Shown here piece by piece: positions 24,162 to 31,267 of a stretch of 44,924 nt of DNA. Positions within the stretch are counted from its first letter, which is position 1. Every line of letters starts with the position of its first letter. Below the pieces are notes generated by a model, which was not told the origin of the DNA, searched no databases, and saw only the letters and a program-made list of their open reading frames with translations. Source of the stretch: Actinomadura sp. 7K507 (GTDB taxonomy: Bacteria > Actinomycetota > Actinomycetes > Streptosporangiales > Streptosporangiaceae); contig NZ_SMKK01000049.1 of assembly GCF_004348425.1 (NCBI RefSeq), positions 1-44,924 on the forward strand, in the 5' to 3' direction. A program made the translations under genes and the position numbers.

Positions 24162-24733
24162 CGAAGCCCCCGGGTGGCCTGAGCCAGCGTCGCCGCGATG
24201 ACCCCCTCGGCCTCGGCCGGTGCGCGCTCCGCGAGCCGCGCGGCCGCGTCGACGAGACCCTGGATCAACTCCGCCCGGAGCATCGCCTCCGGGACGCCGC
24301 CGTCCTCCAGGGCGGCGGCGAGCGGGCGCAGCAGCATCGCATGGCCGACCCGGATGCGCTCAAGGGCCGGTTCCGCCAGCGCGTGCTCGGCCAGGGCGAC
24401 CGCGGCGGCATGCCGCCCGTCGGTCATGACCCCGAGCTGTACCCGGATGTACGCCTCGACCTTGCCCTCTAGGTCCCCGGGACCGTTCAGGGCCTCCTCG
24501 ACGAGCGACGCCCACCGGGGCAGCTCCTCCTCAAGGATCGCCGCGACCAGGTCGTCCTTCGACCGGAAGTACTCGTACAGGCTCGGCCGCGACAACCCGA
24601 CCCGCCTCGCCAGCGCCGCGAGCGACAGCGCCTCGAGGCCCTCCTCCGCCACGAGCGCCCGCGCGGCGTCGAGGAGCGTCCGCAACTGCCGCGCCCGATG
24701 CTCCGCGACGGTCGCTTCACTGATCCTCGGCAC
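24158..24733 (-). CDS. TetR-family transcriptional regulator
   Basis: A 191-residue regulator. The HTH spans about residues 14-60: QLRTLLDAARALVAEEG, LSLAALARRVGLSRPSLYEYF and RSKDDLVAAIL. The rest is a helical ligand domain. It starts at GTG 24733, 6 nt after a TAGGAT -10 box on the minus strand, so it is probably leaderless. A CTACC-AGTA-GGTAG dyad (24756-24769) overlaps the likely promoter and is probably its own operator. The Ogt gene lies upstream in the same direction; whether they are co-regulated is unknown. Confidence 0.88.
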   Translation of the reverse strand: MPRISEATVAEHRARQLRTLLDAARALVAEEGLEALSLAALARRVGLSRPSLYEYFRSKDDLVAAILEEELPRWASLVEEALNGPGDLEGKVEAYIRVQLGVMTDGRHAAAVALAEHALAEPALERIRVGHAMLLRPLAAALEDGGVPEAMLRAELIQGLVDAAARLAERAPAEAEGVIAATLAQATRGLR

Positions 24734-24739
24734 GTCCCC

Positions 24740-24769
24740 ATCCTACGATTCCCGACTACCAGTAGGTAG
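24740..24769 (-). promoter_or_regulatory. TetR promoter with operator-like dyad
   Basis: Minus-strand -10 TAGGAT (24745-24740) lies 6 nt before the GTG at 24733. Just upstream is CTACC-AGTA-GGTAG (24756-24769), in the -35 region, consistent with autorepression. Confidence 0.6.
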
Positions 24770-24816
24770 GTTTCCTTCTTGCGGGACCACGCGGACGCCT
24801 GCGTGGAGACGGCGGT

Positions 24817-25359
24817 CTACGGGGCTCGGGTGAGGTCCCAGTCGAGGGTGGCGGGGATGGCGCCCTCCAGGGTGAGGAGCCAGCGCTTGACCTCGACGCC
24901 GGAGCCGCCGCTGTAGCCGCCCAGGCCGTTCGAGGCGACCACGCGGTGGCAGGGGACGATCAGGGGGATCGGGTTGGCGCCCATCACCTGGCCGATGACC
25001 TGCGCGTGGACGCCGGTGCCGCTGCGGTCGCCGAGCGTGCCGTAGGTGATGACCTCCCCGTACGGGACGGAGTCGTACAGCGTCGACAGGACCTGCCGCT
25101 GGACGTCGGAGGTGAGACGCCAGTCGATCGGTACCTCGAAGTGCTTCAGGTCGCCGCTGAAGTAGTCGTGGAGCGCGGACAGGGCCGGGGCCAGGCGATC
25201 AGGGGCGTCCACGACGGGAAGGCCCGTGGCCTTGGCCGTGCGGGCGCGGGCGGCGGGGGTGTCGTGGAAGTCCAGCGAGACGACGCCCGTGTCGGTCTCG
25301 GCGACGAGCAGGCGGCCGAGCACGGTGTCGACCGTGCCGAACGCGAGGGTCTCGGTCAT
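24817..25359 (-). CDS. ogt: Methylated-DNA-[protein]-cysteine S-methyltransferase
   Basis: A 180-residue suicide repair protein that takes alkyl groups from O6-alkylguanine. The acceptor is Cys137 in IPLIVPCHRVVAS, the invariant PCHR motif, followed by LGGYSGG, which shapes the guanine pocket. The N-terminal part (FGTVDTVLGRLLVAET) matches the RNase H-like domain of Ogt/AGT proteins. There is no Ada regulatory domain, so the symbol ogt fits better than ada. The ATG at 25359 has AAGGAG 10 nt upstream. Confidence 0.93.
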   Translation of the reverse strand: MTETLAFGTVDTVLGRLLVAETDTGVVSLDFHDTPAARARTAKATGLPVVDAPDRLAPALSALHDYFSGDLKHFEVPIDWRLTSDVQRQVLSTLYDSVPYGEVITYGTLGDRSGTGVHAQVIGQVMGANPIPLIVPCHRVVASNGLGGYSGGSGVEVKRWLLTLEGAIPATLDWDLTRAP

Positions 25360-25512
25360 TGCGAGGTACTCCTTCCCGGTTTGTTCAGCGTCCCATGCGG
25401 GTCCGTCTTTCCTTCAACACCGCCGTGCCTCCTCACGATGCGGGAGCGAGTGCGGTGGCATCCCACCCAGGTGCAAGGACGGGGTCGTGGCGGCGGTCCG
25501 CGGTCCCGGGGG

Positions 25513-25518
25513 TAGGCT
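25513..25518 (+). promoter_or_regulatory. -10 box of a probably leaderless transcript
   Basis: TAGGCT followed by 7 nt and the GTG at 25526; no Shine-Dalgarno. Confidence 0.5.
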
Positions 25519-25525
25519 CGGGGAC

Positions 25526-25882
25526 GTGCGACGGTTCCTCACCCCAGGCTGGCTTGCGCTGCACGTGCTGGCGCTCGTTCTGTGCGGCGCGTTCCTCGCC
25601 TTCGGCTGGTGGCAGTTCGACCGCGCCCAGAGTGGCAACGACCGCAGTTGGGCCTACACCTTCGAATGGCCGATCTTCGCGCTCTTCGTGGTCGTGATGT
25701 GGGTCAAGATGATCCGCGACGAGCGGGCGGGCACCGCCCCGGCGCCCAAGGAGATCGAGGAGCCCGCGGAGGCCGCGGTCAAGCGGGAGATCATCCGGCA
25801 GCAGGAGGACGAGGACCCCGCCCTCGCCGCCTACAACCGCTACCTCGCGCGGCTCAACTCCGGGACCGGCGGAATCCGCTGA
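25526..25882 (+). CDS. Small two-helix membrane protein
   Basis: A 118-residue protein starting at GTG 25526. TM1 is LALHVLALVLCGAFLAFGWW and TM2 is WPIFALFVVVMWVKMI, joined by a short loop. The cytoplasmic tail is acidic and ends PALAAYNRYLARLNSG. The N-terminus (LTPGWLALHVL...GWWQFDRA) resembles that of SURF1-like proteins. Proteins of this type are found in actinobacteria next to DUF3817 genes, as here. Function unknown. The frame is open further upstream, but the TAGGCT box 7 nt before this GTG decides the start. Confidence 0.78.
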   Translation: MRRFLTPGWLALHVLALVLCGAFLAFGWWQFDRAQSGNDRSWAYTFEWPIFALFVVVMWVKMIRDERAGTAPAPKEIEEPAEAAVKREIIRQQEDEDPALAAYNRYLARLNSGTGGIR

Positions 25883-25985
25883 CCCGGCCGCGCGGGGACC
25901 GCCCCCGTGCGGGCCCCACCCGGACGGTCCGTGTGAACCGTCCCATGGGGGACGGCGACGAAAGGTGTGATCTTTGGAAGGCGCG

Positions 25986-26297
25986 GTGACCAGGTACCGG
26001 ATCCTGGCGCTGGTGGTCGGCACGCTTCTGGTGCTGCTGACGATCGGCATGGTCCTGAAGTACGGGCCGACGGACATGCCGGAGATGGTGGCCGTCGTCT
26101 CGCCGATCCACGGCTTCTTCTACATGGTCTACCTGGCGGGCGCCTACGACCTGTGGCGGCGGACCGGCTGGCCGCTGAGCAGGATGGCCGTGATCGTGCT
26201 CGGCGGGATCGTGCCGCTGATGACCTTCTTCGTCGAGCGCAGGATCGTCCAGGAGGCGCGCGCCCTCGGTGACGCAAAGGCCGAAGCGCCCGCCTGA
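25986..26297 (+). CDS. DUF3817 membrane protein
   Basis: A 103-residue protein with three hydrophobic segments: ILALVVGTLLVLLTIGMVL, SPIHGFFYMVYLAGAYDLW and MAVIVLGGIVPLMTFFVERR. The IHGFFYMVYLAGAYDLWRRTGWPL stretch and the final FFVERR are the DUF3817 pattern. The start is uncertain: GTG at 25986 with GGAAGG close by, or TTG at 25974. It follows the small TM protein at 25526, a pairing I regard as conserved; function unknown. A 7-bp dyad (25922-25943) between the two genes may be a weak terminator. Confidence 0.8.
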   Translation: MTRYRILALVVGTLLVLLTIGMVLKYGPTDMPEMVAVVSPIHGFFYMVYLAGAYDLWRRTGWPLSRMAVIVLGGIVPLMTFFVERRIVQEARALGDAKAEAPA

Positions 26298-26337
26298 CGG
26301 CAGCCCCCGGCACTGGATGGCCGCCGCCTTCGTCCCC

Positions 26338-26357
26338 TAATATTTGACTGAGTCAAA
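26338..26357 (+). promoter_or_regulatory. MarR-GNAT promoter with perfect operator palindrome
   Basis: The -10 TAATAT (26338-26343) abuts TTTGACT-G-AGTCAAA (26343-26357), a perfect 15-base dyad covering the predicted transcription start. A MarR dimer bound here would block its own transcription. Confidence 0.75.
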
Positions 26358-26373
26358 CGTTGGAGGGACGGGC

Positions 26374-27318
26374 ATGGAGGTTACCGAAGGGGACATCCGC
26401 ACGGTCCGGTCGTTCAACCGGTTCTACACCGGGGTGATCGGCGTGCTCGGGGAGGGGCTCGTCGAGACGCCGTACTCCCTCACCGAGGCGCGGGTGATCT
26501 TCGAGCTGGCTCAGAGGAGCGACACCGAGGTCCTCGCCCTGCGCCGTGCCCTCGGCCTCGACCCCGGCTACCTCAGCCGGATGCTGGCCCGGTTCGAGGC
26601 CGACGGGCTCGCCGAGCGGACACGCGCACCCGGCGACGGCCGCCGGCAGATCGTCCGGCTCACCCCGCGCGGCCGCGAAGTGTTCGCCATGCTCGACGAG
26701 CGGTCCGTCGCCGACATCCGCGGGCTGCTGGGCGATCTGCCCGCCGGGGACCGGCGGCGCCTCCTGGCCGCGATGCGCGCCGTCCACGACATCCTCGGGG
26801 ACCGTCCTCGCCCGGACGGCTTCGTCCTGCGCCCGCTGCGCCCCGGCGACCTCGGCTGGATCGTGGAGCGCAACGGCGACCTCTACGACCGGGAATGCGG
26901 CTGGGACCGCACCTACGAGGCGCTCGTCGCGGAGGTCGTCGCCGACTACGTCCAGAATCACGACCCGGAGCGCGAGAACGCCTGGATCGCCGAGTCCGGC
27001 GGCGTGCGCGTCGGCGGCGTCCTCTGCGTCCGCCGGACCGGAGACGTCGCGCAGCTCCGGCTGCTGCACGTCGAGCCGGACACGCGGGGCATGGGCGTCG
27101 GAGCCGCGCTGGTCGGCGAGTGCGTCCGCTTCGCCGCCGGCGCCGGATACTCCGAGATCATGCTGTGGACGACCGCGCTCCAGCGCCCGGCACACCGCGT
27201 CTACGAGCGGGCCGGATTCGTCCTGGAAGCGGAGGAGCCCCCGGTGGAACGCTTCGGGGACGTCGTCCACGGGCAGGTCTGGCGCCGGAAACTGCGAACC
27301 GGGACCCGTGGGGCGTGA
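26374..27318 (+). CDS. MarR regulator-GNAT acetyltransferase fusion
   Basis: A 314-residue two-domain protein. Residues 1 to about 145 are a MarR winged helix: YSLTEARVIFELAQRSDTEV, RALGLDPGYLSRMLARFEADGL and the wing RAPGDGRRQIVRLTPRG. Residues ~150-310 are a GNAT fold with the acetyl-CoA loop RGMGVGAALVGEC and AGYSEIMLWTTALQRPAHRVYERAGF. The ATG at 26374 follows GGAGGG at 7 nt. This fusion is widespread in bacteria, but its acetylation target is generally unknown. Autoregulation through the palindrome just upstream is likely. Confidence 0.92.
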   Translation: MEVTEGDIRTVRSFNRFYTGVIGVLGEGLVETPYSLTEARVIFELAQRSDTEVLALRRALGLDPGYLSRMLARFEADGLAERTRAPGDGRRQIVRLTPRGREVFAMLDERSVADIRGLLGDLPAGDRRRLLAAMRAVHDILGDRPRPDGFVLRPLRPGDLGWIVERNGDLYDRECGWDRTYEALVAEVVADYVQNHDPERENAWIAESGGVRVGGVLCVRRTGDVAQLRLLHVEPDTRGMGVGAALVGECVRFAAGAGYSEIMLWTTALQRPAHRVYERAGFVLEAEEPPVERFGDVVHGQVWRRKLRTGTRGA

Positions 27319-28193
27319 CGCCTGCACGGGCCCGGCTCCGCAGTGATCCCTGTCGAACCCTTCTCCTTGGTGATCCGCACCGGGTGAGAAGCGTTCACTG
27401 CGCTGGCGGCCGGGACGGGGGTCGGACGGAGTTCCGGCCGCCTGTGTTTCACCGGCTGGAAGCCGGTTCGTCTCGGGGCTGGTTCCCACCTCCCTTCCGC
27501 TCCGGCCGGCCGGGTGACCCGGCCGGCGTCCGGGGAAGGACGCCGCGGCGGCGTCCGGATGACGGAGGCCGGGCCGGCGGCACGGCTCGGGTGGTGCCGC
27601 CGGCCCGGCTCGTGGGGGACGCCGGTGCCGCGGGGGCGTGCGGCACCGGGGTCCGGAGGTGGTCGAAGCGCCGGGCCGGTCCGGTACGGCCGAGGACCCG
27701 AGGTGTATCGCCGTGCGCGCTCGCCGCGGCACCGTTTGGGGGACGGTGCCCGCCGCGGTCGAGCACGCCGTGACCGCCCTCGGCCGTACGGACCGGGCCG
27801 CGCGGGGACAGGGGCGCCGGGACGGGCCGGTTCTCACGCTCTGTGCGGTGCATCCCGGACCCCTCCTACTTTCGACCTGGGGCTTTGCCGCCCCGAGGAT
27901 CTTTCGTTCACCCTGTGTCACGATCTCGTTGCGTTAGGTACCCCCACGTCATGCGCACGTAAACCGCCCCCGGCGCAAAGAATCATGATCGCGAAGCGGA
28001 CTTTGCCTCCTCGTTGCCCGCCCGCCCGCGTGCGCGCCGCCACCGGCCTCGCCTCCCCCGCGGGCGTCCGGGGAGCAGTGCGGCGCAGGCCGGGAGGACC
28101 GCGGCGGCCGCCGCTCGGCGCGTCGGCGGCGAGTGGGAAACAGTGATCGCTCTCAGCGAACGTTGCTGAGGAAACAAAATGCTGCTCCGTTTT
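27319..28193. other. Long non-coding region with a hairpin cluster
   Basis: About 875 bases between the MarR-GNAT gene and the lon control region. Open frames here give low-complexity Arg/Gly/Pro-rich translations with no recognisable domain, so I call none of them. The first 430 bases hold a run of perfect inverted repeats (see 27361-27750). The remainder has a short dyad GGGGC-N6-GCCCC (27879-27894) and A/T-richer stretches near 27900-28000 and 28150-28200. Confidence 0.7.
27361..27750. repeat. Cluster of eight inverted repeats
   Basis: Consecutive, non-overlapping dyads: 27361-27390 (5+4 bp, internal loop), 27405-27442 (9 bp), 27451-27467 (7 bp, 3-nt loop), 27505-27527 (10 bp, 3-nt loop), 27538-27556 (8 bp, 3-nt loop), 27568-27609 (16 bp, GCCGGGCCGGCGGCAC arm, 10-nt loop), 27622-27649 (10 bp) and 27728-27750 (8 bp). 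All arms pair perfectly. The density is greater than elsewhere in the window. It could be a structured RNA, a terminator array or a protein-binding array; the sequence alone does not decide. Confidence 0.75.
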
Positions 28194-28214
28194 CTTGAGT
28201 GAGTATGACTCAAC
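28194..28214. promoter_or_regulatory. HAIR element (HspR operator) of lon
   Basis: CTTGAGT-N7-ACTCAAC matches the HspR-associated inverted repeat CTTGAGT-N7-ACTCAAG at all but the last base. In Streptomyces HspR represses dnaK, clpB and lon through such sites. It overlaps a -35-like TTGAGT (28195-28200) and ends 36 nt before the lon ATG. Confidence 0.88.
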
Positions 28215-28250
28215 TTGATGTTGGGTGGACGTACGGACTTGGAGCTGAGC

Positions 28251-30647
28251 ATGAGCGAGACCCTGACGTTGCCGGTGCTGCCCCTGGACGACGGGGCCGT
28301 TCTGCCGGGCATGGTGGTGCCCCTGGACCTGTCCGAGAGCGGCGAAGTGCGGGCCGCCATCGAGGCCGCGCGGGCGGTGGCCCAGTCCAAGGGGCCGGGC
28401 ATCCGGTCGGCGAGCAAGCCGCGGGTGCTGCTGGTGCCCAGGATGGACGGGCAGTACGCCGGCATCGGGACGCTCGGCGTCATCGAGCAGGAGGGGCGGC
28501 TGCCCGGCGGTGAGCCGGGGGCCGTCGTCCGGGGCGTGCAGCGCGTGCGGATCGGGACCGGGACGACCGGGCCGGGCGTGGCGCTGTGGGTCGAGGGCAC
28601 CCTGATCGAGGTGCCGGAGCCGTCCGGGCGCGCGCAGGAACTGGCGAAGGAGTACAAGAGCCTGGTCAGCGCGATCCTGCAGAAGCGCGGCGCCTGGCAG
28701 GTCGTGGACGTCGTGCAGCAGATCGACGACCCGTCCACGCTGGCCGACAACGCCGGATACGCGCCCTACCTGTCGGACGAGCAGAAGACCGAGGTCCTGG
28801 AGACGCCGGATGTGGTGGAGCGGCTCGACCTGGTGATCGGGTGGGCGCGCGACCATCTGGCCGAGCTGGACGTGGCGGAGACGATCCGCAAGGACGTCCA
28901 GGAGGGCATGGAGAAGACGCAGCGGGAGTTCCTGCTGCGGCAGCAGCAGGAGGCCATCCGCAAGGAGCTGGCCGAGCTGAACGGCGACCCCGCCGACGAG
29001 GAGGACGACTACCGGGCCCGCATCGAGGCGGCGAACCTGCCGGAGCAGGTCCGCGAGGCGGCGCTGAAGGAGGTCGACAAGCTGGAGCGGTCGTCCGACG
29101 CCTCGCCCGAGGGCGGCTGGATCCGCACCTGGCTGGACACGGTCCTGGACATCCCGTGGAACGACCGGACCGAGGACGCCTACGACATCACCGGCGCACG
29201 GGAGATACTGGACGCCGACCACGCGGGGCTCGACGACGTGAAGGAGCGCATCGTCGAGTACCTGGCCGTGCGCAAGCGGCGTGAGGACCGGGGCCTGGGC
29301 GTTGTGGGCGGACGCAGGAGCGGTGCGGTCCTGGCTCTGACCGGGCCTCCTGGCGTTGGTAAGACGTCCCTCGGCGAGTCGGTCGCACGGGCCATGGGAC
29401 GCAAGTTCGTCAGGGTCGCCTTGGGCGGTGTCAGGGACGAGGCCGAGATCCGTGGCCACCGCCGTACGTACGTGGGTGCGCTGCCGGGCCGGATCGTCCG
29501 CGCCGTCCGCGAGGCCGGTTCGATGAACCCGGTCGTCCTGCTGGACGAGGTCGACAAGGTCGGCGCCGACTACCGGGGCGACCCGACGGCGGCGCTGCTG
29601 GAGGTCCTCGACCCCGAGCAGAACCACACGTTCCGGGACCACTACCTGGAGGTGGAGCTCGACCTGAGCGACGTGCTGTTCCTCGCCACCGCGAACGTGG
29701 TGGAGGCGATCCCCGCGCCGCTGCTCGACCGGATGGAGCTCGTGGAGCTGGACGGCTACACCGAGCACGAGAAGGTCACGATCGCCCGCGACCACCTGCT
29801 GCCGCGCCAGCTCGACAAGGCGGGGCTGGAGGCGTCCGAGGTGGGCTTCGGCGACGACGCGCTGCGGCTGCTGGCGGCCGAGTACACCCGCGAGGCGGGC
29901 GTCCGGTCGCTGGACCGGTCGATCGCGCGGGTGCTGCGGAAGGTCGCCGCGAACGTGGCGCTGGAGAAGTCCGGGCTGCCGGTCTCGATCGGCGCCGGCG
30001 ACCTGAAGGACTACCTGGGGCGGCCCAGGTACACGCCGGAGGTCGAGCTGAGCAGGAACGAGCGGCGGACGGGCGTGCCCGGCGTCGCGACGGGCCTGGC
30101 GGTCACCGGCGCGGGCGGCGACGTCCTCTACATCGAGGCGTCGCTGGCCGACAAGGAGACCGGCGACACGGGCGTGACGCTCACCGGGCAGCTCGGCGAC
30201 GTCATGAAGGAGTCGGCGCGGATCGCGCTCAGCTACCTGCGTTCGCGCGGGGCGGAGCTGGAGCTGCCGGTCGGCGACCTGAAGGACCGCGGCGTGCACG
30301 TCCACGTGCCCGCCGGCGCGATCCCGAAGGACGGGCCGAGCGCGGGCATCACGATGACGACCGCGCTGGCGTCGCTGCTGTCGGGCCGGGCGGTCCGCTC
30401 GGACGTCGCGATGACCGGCGAGGTGTCGCTGACCGGGCGGGTGCTGCCGATCGGGGGCCTGAAGCAGAAGCTGCTGGCCGCGTCCCGGCTCGGCATCACC
30501 ACCGCGATCGTGCCGAAGCGCAACGAGCCGGACCTTGAGGACGTCCCGGCCGAGGTGCTGGAGAACCTCACGGTCTTCGCCGTGAGCGACGTCCGCGAGG
30601 TGCTGGACCTGGCCCTGGAGCCGGCCAACACGCCGGTGGCGGCCTGA
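28251..30647 (+). CDS. lon: ATP-dependent Lon protease
   Basis: A 798-residue protein with the full LonA layout. The N-terminal substrate domain starts at LTLPVLPLDDGAVLPGMVVP and is followed by a coiled coil (QREFLLRQQQEAIRKELAEL). The AAA module has Walker A GPPGVGKT (364-371), Walker B VVLLDEVDKVG and LFLATAN. The protease domain carries the Ser697-Lys740 dyad in KDGPSAGITMTTAL and GGLKQKLL. It degrades damaged and regulatory proteins in the cytoplasm. The ATG at 28251 follows GGAG at 6 nt and falls after the promoter; an upstream in-frame start at 28215 would begin right at the HAIR element. Regulation by HspR is strongly suggested by the HAIR site. Confidence 0.96.
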   Translation: MSETLTLPVLPLDDGAVLPGMVVPLDLSESGEVRAAIEAARAVAQSKGPGIRSASKPRVLLVPRMDGQYAGIGTLGVIEQEGRLPGGEPGAVVRGVQRVRIGTGTTGPGVALWVEGTLIEVPEPSGRAQELAKEYKSLVSAILQKRGAWQVVDVVQQIDDPSTLADNAGYAPYLSDEQKTEVLETPDVVERLDLVIGWARDHLAELDVAETIRKDVQEGMEKTQREFLLRQQQEAIRKELAELNGDPADEEDDYRARIEAANLPEQVREAALKEVDKLERSSDASPEGGWIRTWLDTVLDIPWNDRTEDAYDITGAREILDADHAGLDDVKERIVEYLAVRKRREDRGLGVVGGRRSGAVLALTGPPGVGKTSLGESVARAMGRKFVRVALGGVRDEAEIRGHRRTYVGALPGRIVRAVREAGSMNPVVLLDEVDKVGADYRGDPTAALLEVLDPEQNHTFRDHYLEVELDLSDVLFLATANVVEAIPAPLLDRMELVELDGYTEHEKVTIARDHLLPRQLDKAGLEASEVGFGDDALRLLAAEYTREAGVRSLDRSIARVLRKVAANVALEKSGLPVSIGAGDLKDYLGRPRYTPEVELSRNERRTGVPGVATGLAVTGAGGDVLYIEASLADKETGDTGVTLTGQLGDVMKESARIALSYLRSRGAELELPVGDLKDRGVHVHVPAGAIPKDGPSAGITMTTALASLLSGRAVRSDVAMTGEVSLTGRVLPIGGLKQKLLAASRLGITTAIVPKRNEPDLEDVPAEVLENLTVFAVSDVREVLDLALEPANTPVAA

Positions 30648-30653
30648 CCCTCG

Positions 30654-30695
30654 CGCAACGCCCGCGCCGGGCCTGAACCCGGCGCGGGCGTTGCG
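30654..30695 (+). terminator. Strong terminator hairpin after lon
   Basis: Two 18-base arms (30654-30671 and 30678-30695) pair perfectly around a 6-nt loop, starting 7 nt after the lon stop. There is no U tract. Confidence 0.85.
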
Positions 30696-30737
30696 ACGTC
30701 AATGCGGGTTTCGGCCACCCCGTATCCCCGGTCGTGC

Positions 30738-31256
30738 ATGGCCGGCCAGGGGACGGGGACGCTGCGGCGGGTGTTGACGGAGATGTGGCAGCCCGCGGCC
30801 CCGGGCGAGAAGGCCCCTTGGTACGTCATCGCCCTGCGCGTCGTCGTAGTGACGATCGCGTTGGGCGCTCTCGGCGTGTTCTTCTATTTCGCTTTCAAGC
30901 TGACGCTGACTCCCGTCCGGGACAACGGCCAGGCGGGCGGGAACACCGACCCCGGCCGCTCGCTCCGCTTCTACCTGGACCGTCCTACCAAGGATGCGTT
31001 GCTCCAGATCGGCGGCAACCTCGCGCTCCTCGCACCCCTTGGCGTGCTCCTCCCCATCGTCTGGACGACCCTCCGCGGCCCCATACGCCTGGCCCTGCTC
31101 GCTGGCATGCTCTCGCTCGTCATCGAGGCGATCCAGGGCGCCCTCGTCATGGGCCGCGCCTTCGACATCGACGACGTCATCCTCAATGTCGCCGGTGTGG
31201 TCATCGCTTACATCATCCTGGGCCGCCGCCTCTCCAGAACCGTCCGAGGCGACTGA
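30738..31256 (+). CDS. VanZ-family membrane protein
   Basis: A 172-residue membrane protein with about four hydrophobic segments. It ends with the VanZ pattern: GGNLALLAPLGVLLPIV, LALLAGMLSLVIEAIQGAL and FDIDDVILNVAGVVIAYIILGRRL. VanZ proteins are linked to low-level teicoplanin resistance in enterococci, but most homologues have no proven role, and there are no vanHAX genes here. The start is uncertain; I use the ATG at 30738, and ATG 30702 and 30783 are also in frame. No clear Shine-Dalgarno is seen for any of them. Confidence 0.82.
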   Translation: MAGQGTGTLRRVLTEMWQPAAPGEKAPWYVIALRVVVVTIALGALGVFFYFAFKLTLTPVRDNGQAGGNTDPGRSLRFYLDRPTKDALLQIGGNLALLAPLGVLLPIVWTTLRGPIRLALLAGMLSLVIEAIQGALVMGRAFDIDDVILNVAGVVIAYIILGRRLSRTVRGD

Positions 31257-31267
31257 CCGGGTGACGT

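Noticed and set aside
27930..27990. C-runs near 27940 and 27968 resembling the actinobacterial 6C RNA
   Set aside because: The runs are only five C and I cannot form the two required hairpins with C-rich loops.
27514..28146. Open frames in the 875-base gap before lon (210 and 99 codons)
   Set aside because: Arg/Gly/Pro-rich with no domain, and they run through the perfect hairpins; more likely non-coding.
27918..30305. A 795-codon antisense frame over lon
   Set aside because: Lon is unambiguous on the other strand; the antisense product is His/Arg/Gln-rich with no domain.
30738..31256. Glycopeptide resistance locus
   Set aside because: A lone VanZ-like membrane protein without vanHAX or a VanRS pair does not support it.
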